A stretch of 11,094 nucleotides of DNA from CAYJNO01 sp044432885 (lineage in GTDB: Bacteria; Bacillota_I; Bacilli_A; Erysipelotrichales; Erysipelotrichaceae), in contig JAWXUG010000041.1 of assembly GCA_044432885.1 (NCBI GenBank), forward strand, positions 1-11,094, in the 5' to 3' direction. Under the pieces are notes generated by a model. That model was not told the DNA's origin. It ran no database searches and saw only the letters and a program-made list of their open reading frames with translations. Position 1 is the stretch's first letter; the number at the start of each line of letters is the position of its first letter. This document shows positions 8,037 through 11,094 of the stretch, in pieces. The position numbers were made by a program, and so were the translations under genes.

Positions 8037-8430
8037 CCACATCCCTCCTATCTAAAATCACCATATTCGTGTAGTCATATTCGATTACTTCATCTTGACT
8101 ACTTACAATTTGATAATCTACACATACCAAAATACTCGCTGGCTCACTTAATACCTCTAATGACTTAATTTCATATTCAACATTTTGTAATACATTTTCA
8201 TGCAAATAAACTGGATAGTGTTCTTTGACCCATTCCTCATCAATCATAAGCGTGTCATTCACAAACACCTCACCCCATAAAATGGCATCTTCTATCACGC
8301 TTAGTTGCGTTGTGCGTACACCATTAAACAAGCTTTCTTGCGCGATATCCGATTTCTGTAGGTCATACACAAAAAGTAATAAGATCCCAAACAAAACAAT
8401 TAAGCCATAGATTTTTACACTTGAACTCAT
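8029..8430 (-). CDS. Pseudopilin-like membrane-anchored protein
   Basis: A 133-residue protein with one helix at the very N-terminus (about 8-23, MSSSVKIYGLIVLFGILLLF) followed by an extracytoplasmic alpha/beta domain ending in DRRDVDE. I do not recognise a precise family. Size, topology and position suggest a TadE-like minor pilin or structural subunit of the Tad-like apparatus. Its Tyr8-Gly9 matches the register of the two other small proteins in the operon. There is no prepilin leader, and an in-frame stop at 8449-8451, seven codons upstream, excludes a longer form unless a non-standard start is used. The ATG at 8430 overlaps the stop of the 55-residue gene as ATGA and has no clear Shine-Dalgarno site, so translation is probably coupled. 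It could alternatively be an accessory assembly factor. Confidence 0.75.
   Translation of the reverse strand: MSSSVKIYGLIVLFGILLLFVYDLQKSDIAQESLFNGVRTTQLSVIEDAILWGEVFVNDTLMIDEEWVKEHYPVYLHENVLQNVEYEIKSLEVLSEPASILVCVDYQIVSSQDEVIEYDYTNMVILDRRDVDE
8044..8049 (-). promoter_or_regulatory. Shine-Dalgarno site that decides the SAF-protein start
   Basis: AGGAGG lies 1 base before the ATG at 8042 but 7 bases before the ATG at 8036. The normal spacing points to 8036. Confidence 0.75.
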
Positions 8431-8594
8431 GGAATATTCACTGACAAATCAAATAGATTGTCAATAGATTCACTGATTCCATTGGTTAATTGGGCTGCAA
8501 ATCCTGTATCTTGCAAGGTGATATAACTAATCAACATACTAATCACAATTACAGCAATAATTAATCCTCCATACTCTTGAAATATTTCTTTCAT
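8427..8594 (-). CDS. Flp-like short pilin candidate, first gene of the Tad-like operon
   Basis: A 55-residue peptide beginning MKEIFQEYGGLIIAVIVISM, with one hydrophobic helix (about 10-27) and a short polar tail ending LSVNIP. Length, the EYG motif at the start of the helix, and its place as first gene resemble mature Flp pilin (IEYGLIAALIAV), the major fibre subunit of Tad pili. The usual leader and cleavage glycine are missing. An in-frame TAA at 8613-8615, six sense codons before the ATG, rules out a hidden leader. It has the best ribosome site of the operon, AGGAGG at 8602-8607 with a 7-base spacer, which fits high expression of a major subunit. The stop overlaps the next start as ATGA. 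Its small size means automated gene calling may miss it. A small regulatory membrane peptide is the alternative. Confidence 0.75.
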   Translation of the reverse strand: MKEIFQEYGGLIIAVIVISMLISYITLQDTGFAAQLTNGISESIDNLFDLSVNIP

Positions 8595-8601
8595 ATTTTT
8601 A

Positions 8602-8607
8602 CCTCCT
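8602..8607 (-). promoter_or_regulatory. Strong Shine-Dalgarno site of the 55-residue pilin candidate
   Basis: Perfect AGGAGG on the minus strand, 7 bases before the ATG at 8594. It is the main evidence that this short frame is translated. The rest of the 109-base divergent gap (8595-8703) is AT-rich. The best minus-strand -10 match is TATAAA (8649-8654), but it has no convincing -35 box. Confidence 0.75.
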
Positions 8608-8659
8608 ATGCTTTATTATGGGGAGATAAATTCAAACTCCTATTATTTTTTATACTTTC

Positions 8660-8688
8660 TTTAGATTTGTTTTGTTGAAACTTAGAAT
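8660..8688 (+). promoter_or_regulatory. Putative promoter of the P-type ATPase gene
   Basis: TTTAGA (8660-8665, four of six matches to the -35 consensus), a 17-base spacer, then TAGAAT (8683-8688, five of six to the -10 consensus). Transcription would begin near 8695, only about 9 bases before the ATG at 8704, so the message may be almost leaderless. Confidence 0.42.
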
Positions 8689-8703
8689 AGGCTGAATTAC
8701 AAT

Positions 8704-11010
8704 ATGCGTATGAAGAAGACATTAACTGGATTAACCTATCAAGAAGTCCAAGAAAAGATCAACAAAAACCAAGTCAATCATGAAATAGATGATCACAGCA
8801 AATCCATATCTAGTATTATTTTTCAACATGTCTTTACCTTATTTAATGGTATCAATATCGTTTTAGCACTACTTGTGCTATACACCCAGCAATACATTAA
8901 TATGTTATTTATGGGAATCGTATTCTTTAATACCTGCATCGGCATCATTCAAGAAATACGTGCGAAGCTTACCCTTGATAAACTCAAACTTCTAACTCAA
9001 AGTCGATACCAATTAATAAGAGATGGCCATACTACCTTACATGAAGCAAATGAGTTAGTTTTAGATGACCTTCTTATTTTAAAAGCAGGTCAACAAGTTC
9101 CCACCGATGCAATCATTATTCAAGGTGAAGTTGAGCTAAATGAATCCTTATTAACAGGGGAATCAGATACTATTTTAAAAACCACTAATAACACTTTATA
9201 TTCAGGAAGTTTTGTGACAAGTGGTGAAGCCATTGTAAAAGTTCTCCATGTGGGTAAAGATAACTACATTCAAACCATTCTAAATCAAGCTAAATCAAAA
9301 AAGACCCACCCCTCTTTATTAAGAGAAGCACTTCAACTTATCATTAAATACATTAGTGTCATTATCTTTCCAATTGGTATACCCTTATTCTTCAAACAAT
9401 ATCTAATTTCAGACCTACCTCTTAATGACAGTATTTTGTCCACTGTAGCTGCGATGATAGGCATGATTCCTGAAGGATTGATTCTTTTAACGAGCGTATC
9501 ACTCGCTTTAGGGGCTGTCTCATTAACAAGAAAAAATACGTTAACACAAGAGCTATATTCCTTAGAAACTTTAGCCCGTGTTGATATGCTTTGTTTAGAT
9601 AAGACAGGTACCCTTACCACCGGTTTGATGGGGGTTGAAAAAATAATTAACTATCATACTATCGATATCTCGAATATCTTAGCCAATATGATGGATGACT
9701 TAAAAGATGATAACGCCACAGCTTTAGCCATCAAAAATGATTGTGCCTTAACTCATAAAATGACAGCAATTGAAAAAGTCCATTTCTCAAGTGAACGAAA
9801 ATATTCAAGCGTAACTTACCAAAATGAAGGAAGTTTCACTTTAGGGGCTTTTCATTTTTTGAATATTAAAGACAAACACATAGAAGAAGAAATCCTAAAA
9901 TACACTGAATTAGGAAAGCGTGTGCTTGTCCTTATTCAAACAATGAATCAGCATACAATCGTACAAGGATTAGTTATTTTAAGTGACACTCTACGAGAAA
10001 CTGCATCTTCTACCTTAAACTATTTCCATCAGCAAAAAGTAGCTATTAAAATCATTAGTGGGGATGATGTTCAAACTGTAAAATCAATCGCTAAACAGGC
10101 TGGCTTAATTAACTACCACCAAGCCATCGATGTTTATCATTTAAATGAACAAGAGCTGGAAAACGCCACGATAACTCATAGTGTATTTGGTAGAGTTAAA
10201 CCCGAACAGAAACAAAAGATGATCCAAACACTTAAAGATCATCATTTTACTACTGCGATGGTTGGAGACGGTGTGAATGATGTTATGGCATTAAAAACTG
10301 CTGATTGCAGCATTGCCATGAAAGATGGAAGTGATGCTGCCAAAAATGTTGCCAATTTAGTCTTATTAGATAATGATTTTTCTAATATGCCTTATGTTGT
10401 CGATCAAGGGCGTCGTGTTATTAATAATATCCAAAGAACAGCTACACTATTTTTAACCAAAACAGTTTTTTCTGTTTTATTATCCATCCTTACCCTTTTC
10501 TTTATTTCAGAATATCCATTCTATCCAATCCAACTGACCCTCATTTCCAATTGTTTAATTGGTCTTCCCGCATTCTTCCTATCACTTGAGCCAAACTATC
10601 AAAAAGTAACTGGCAATTTTTTATCTAATATTTTATCAAAAGCAATTCCATGTGGTCTTAGTATTGTTTTTAGTATCGTTGTCTTTGAATGTTTTAACTA
10701 TTTTTATACCATTTCATCTTCTCACTTTTCTACAATGATTGTCTTTTCCACCATCCTCATTTTATTTTATGTACTTCTTTCTTTAATGAAGCCTTTAAAT
10801 TTGTATAGAACTACTCTTTTATCGCTCATCATCTTCAGTTTATTAGTATGTTGTTTTGGGTTAAGTCATATCTTTTTAATTGAACCTCTATTTATTGAAG
10901 AATATTTATTAGTATTAATTGTTTCATCTATTAGTCTTTTTGTGCTATCTCTTTTAGAAAAATTAAAGCTTTCTCTCTTTTTTACAAACATCATAAACAA
11001 AATTAATTGA
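8704..11010 (+). CDS. P-type cation-transporting ATPase, CtpE-like
   Basis: A 768-residue HAD-superfamily P-type ATPase of the cytoplasmic membrane that couples ATP hydrolysis to cation transport. Visible parts are the actuator-domain motif LTGES (150-154), the fourth-helix motif IPEGL (255-259), the phosphorylation site DKTGTLT (299-305, Asp299), a short nucleotide-binding domain with TLGA (379-382) where KGA is usual, ISGDD (451-455), FGRVKPEQK (495-503) and VGDGVND (520-526). About ten helices fit: 40-60, 65-85, 212-230, 244-271, 580-600, 606-626, 646-668, 677-695, 703-722 and 733-751. There is no N-terminal heavy-metal domain and no CPC motif, so it is not P1B. PEGL with the small N domain resembles the CtpE group, linked to calcium uptake in mycobacteria. 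The substrate here is not proven. No clear Shine-Dalgarno site precedes the ATG at 8704; a second ATG is at 8710. It is divergent from the pilus operon. Confidence 0.92.
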   Translation: MRMKKTLTGLTYQEVQEKINKNQVNHEIDDHSKSISSIIFQHVFTLFNGINIVLALLVLYTQQYINMLFMGIVFFNTCIGIIQEIRAKLTLDKLKLLTQSRYQLIRDGHTTLHEANELVLDDLLILKAGQQVPTDAIIIQGEVELNESLLTGESDTILKTTNNTLYSGSFVTSGEAIVKVLHVGKDNYIQTILNQAKSKKTHPSLLREALQLIIKYISVIIFPIGIPLFFKQYLISDLPLNDSILSTVAAMIGMIPEGLILLTSVSLALGAVSLTRKNTLTQELYSLETLARVDMLCLDKTGTLTTGLMGVEKIINYHTIDISNILANMMDDLKDDNATALAIKNDCALTHKMTAIEKVHFSSERKYSSVTYQNEGSFTLGAFHFLNIKDKHIEEEILKYTELGKRVLVLIQTMNQHTIVQGLVILSDTLRETASSTLNYFHQQKVAIKIISGDDVQTVKSIAKQAGLINYHQAIDVYHLNEQELENATITHSVFGRVKPEQKQKMIQTLKDHHFTTAMVGDGVNDVMALKTADCSIAMKDGSDAAKNVANLVLLDNDFSNMPYVVDQGRRVINNIQRTATLFLTKTVFSVLLSILTLFFISEYPFYPIQLTLISNCLIGLPAFFLSLEPNYQKVTGNFLSNILSKAIPCGLSIVFSIVVFECFNYFYTISSSHFSTMIVFSTILILFYVLLSLMKPLNLYRTTLLSLIIFSLLVCCFGLSHIFLIEPLFIEEYLLVLIVSSISLFVLSLLEKLKLSLFFTNIINKIN

Positions 11011-11011
11011 T

Positions 11012-11048
11012 ATTTAAAATGATATGGCATTGACATATTATTTTAAAT
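11012..11048 (+). terminator. AT-rich hairpin just after the ATPase stop
   Basis: A 15-bp stem, 11012-11026 with 11034-11048, containing one G-T wobble and a 7-base loop (GCATTGA), begins two bases after the TGA stop. T residues lie in the 3' arm rather than in a free tract after it, and the stem is AT-rich, so termination may be weak. It could equally be a by-product of the repeat sequence. Confidence 0.4.
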
Positions 11049-11090
11049 GATATGGCATTGACATATTATTTTAAATGATATAACATATTA
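11013..11090. repeat. Tandem 28-bp repeat, two full copies and one shortened copy
   Basis: Copies at 11013-11040 and 11041-11068 match at 27 of 28 bases (unit starts TTTTAAATGATATGG and ends TTGACATATTA). The third, at 11069-11090, lacks six bases from the middle. The copies adjoin without spacers. The unit contains a TTGACA hexamer and an internal ATATG/CATAT inverted repeat. The window ends four bases later, so further copies may follow. Confidence 0.9.
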
Positions 11091-11094
11091 TTCG

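Noticed and set aside
8606..8635. Possible TTG-started 9-residue leader peptide upstream of the 55-residue gene
   Set aside because: The AGGAG at 8637-8641 is only 1 base from the TTG, and no attenuator-like structure accompanies it.
8225..9620. Frames at 8225-8410 (plus) and 9333-9620 (minus)
   Set aside because: They are opposite the 133-residue gene and the P-type ATPase respectively. Neither has a start signal or a recognisable product.
11013..11090. CRISPR array
   Set aside because: The copies directly adjoin with no spacers and no cas gene is in view. This is a plain tandem repeat.

Overview
The window is AT-rich, uses TGA only as a stop, and has strong AGGAGG-type ribosome binding sites. 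Its membrane and pilus genes look Gram-positive: there is a Tad-type assembly machine but no secretin. This points to a low-GC Firmicute, or a relative on the Erysipelotrichia/Mollicutes side. The lineage is an inference from style, not from a marker gene.

Layout from left to right. (1) 1-1485, minus strand: a two-gene operon made of a small polytopic membrane protein followed by alanine racemase (alr), whose last residues lie beyond the left edge. A good sigma-A-type promoter sits at 1509-1537. (2) 1571-1600: an intrinsic terminator that ends the large minus-strand operon. (3) 1603-8594, minus strand: a compact eight-gene Tad/Flp-like pilus operon. In transcription order it encodes a 55-residue Flp-like peptide, a 133-residue pseudopilin-like protein, a CpaB/RcpC-like SAF protein, a TadA/CpaF-type ATPase, TadB-like and TadC-like platform proteins, a 114-residue TadE-like protein, and a 921-residue exported protein with Ig-like domains. 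Each of the seven gene junctions overlaps, so no base between the first start and the last stop is non-coding. (4) 8595-8703: a short divergent promoter region. (5) 8704-11010, plus strand: a P-type cation ATPase resembling the CtpE group. (6) 11012-11094: a hairpin inside a tandem 28-bp repeat that runs to within a few bases of the right edge.

In the pilus operon the ATPase would power assembly through the TadB/TadC-like platform. The three small single-helix proteins would supply the fibre and its minor subunits. The SAF protein probably acts at the cell-envelope side, and the 921-residue protein is a candidate tip or surface adhesin. The most interesting point is that the three small proteins have no prepilin leader. 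They begin directly at the membrane helix and all carry Tyr8-Gly9 counted from the initiator Met, and the locus has no prepilin peptidase (TadV/CpaA) and no TadZ/CpaE. This suggests a reduced, possibly leaderless variant of Tad assembly.
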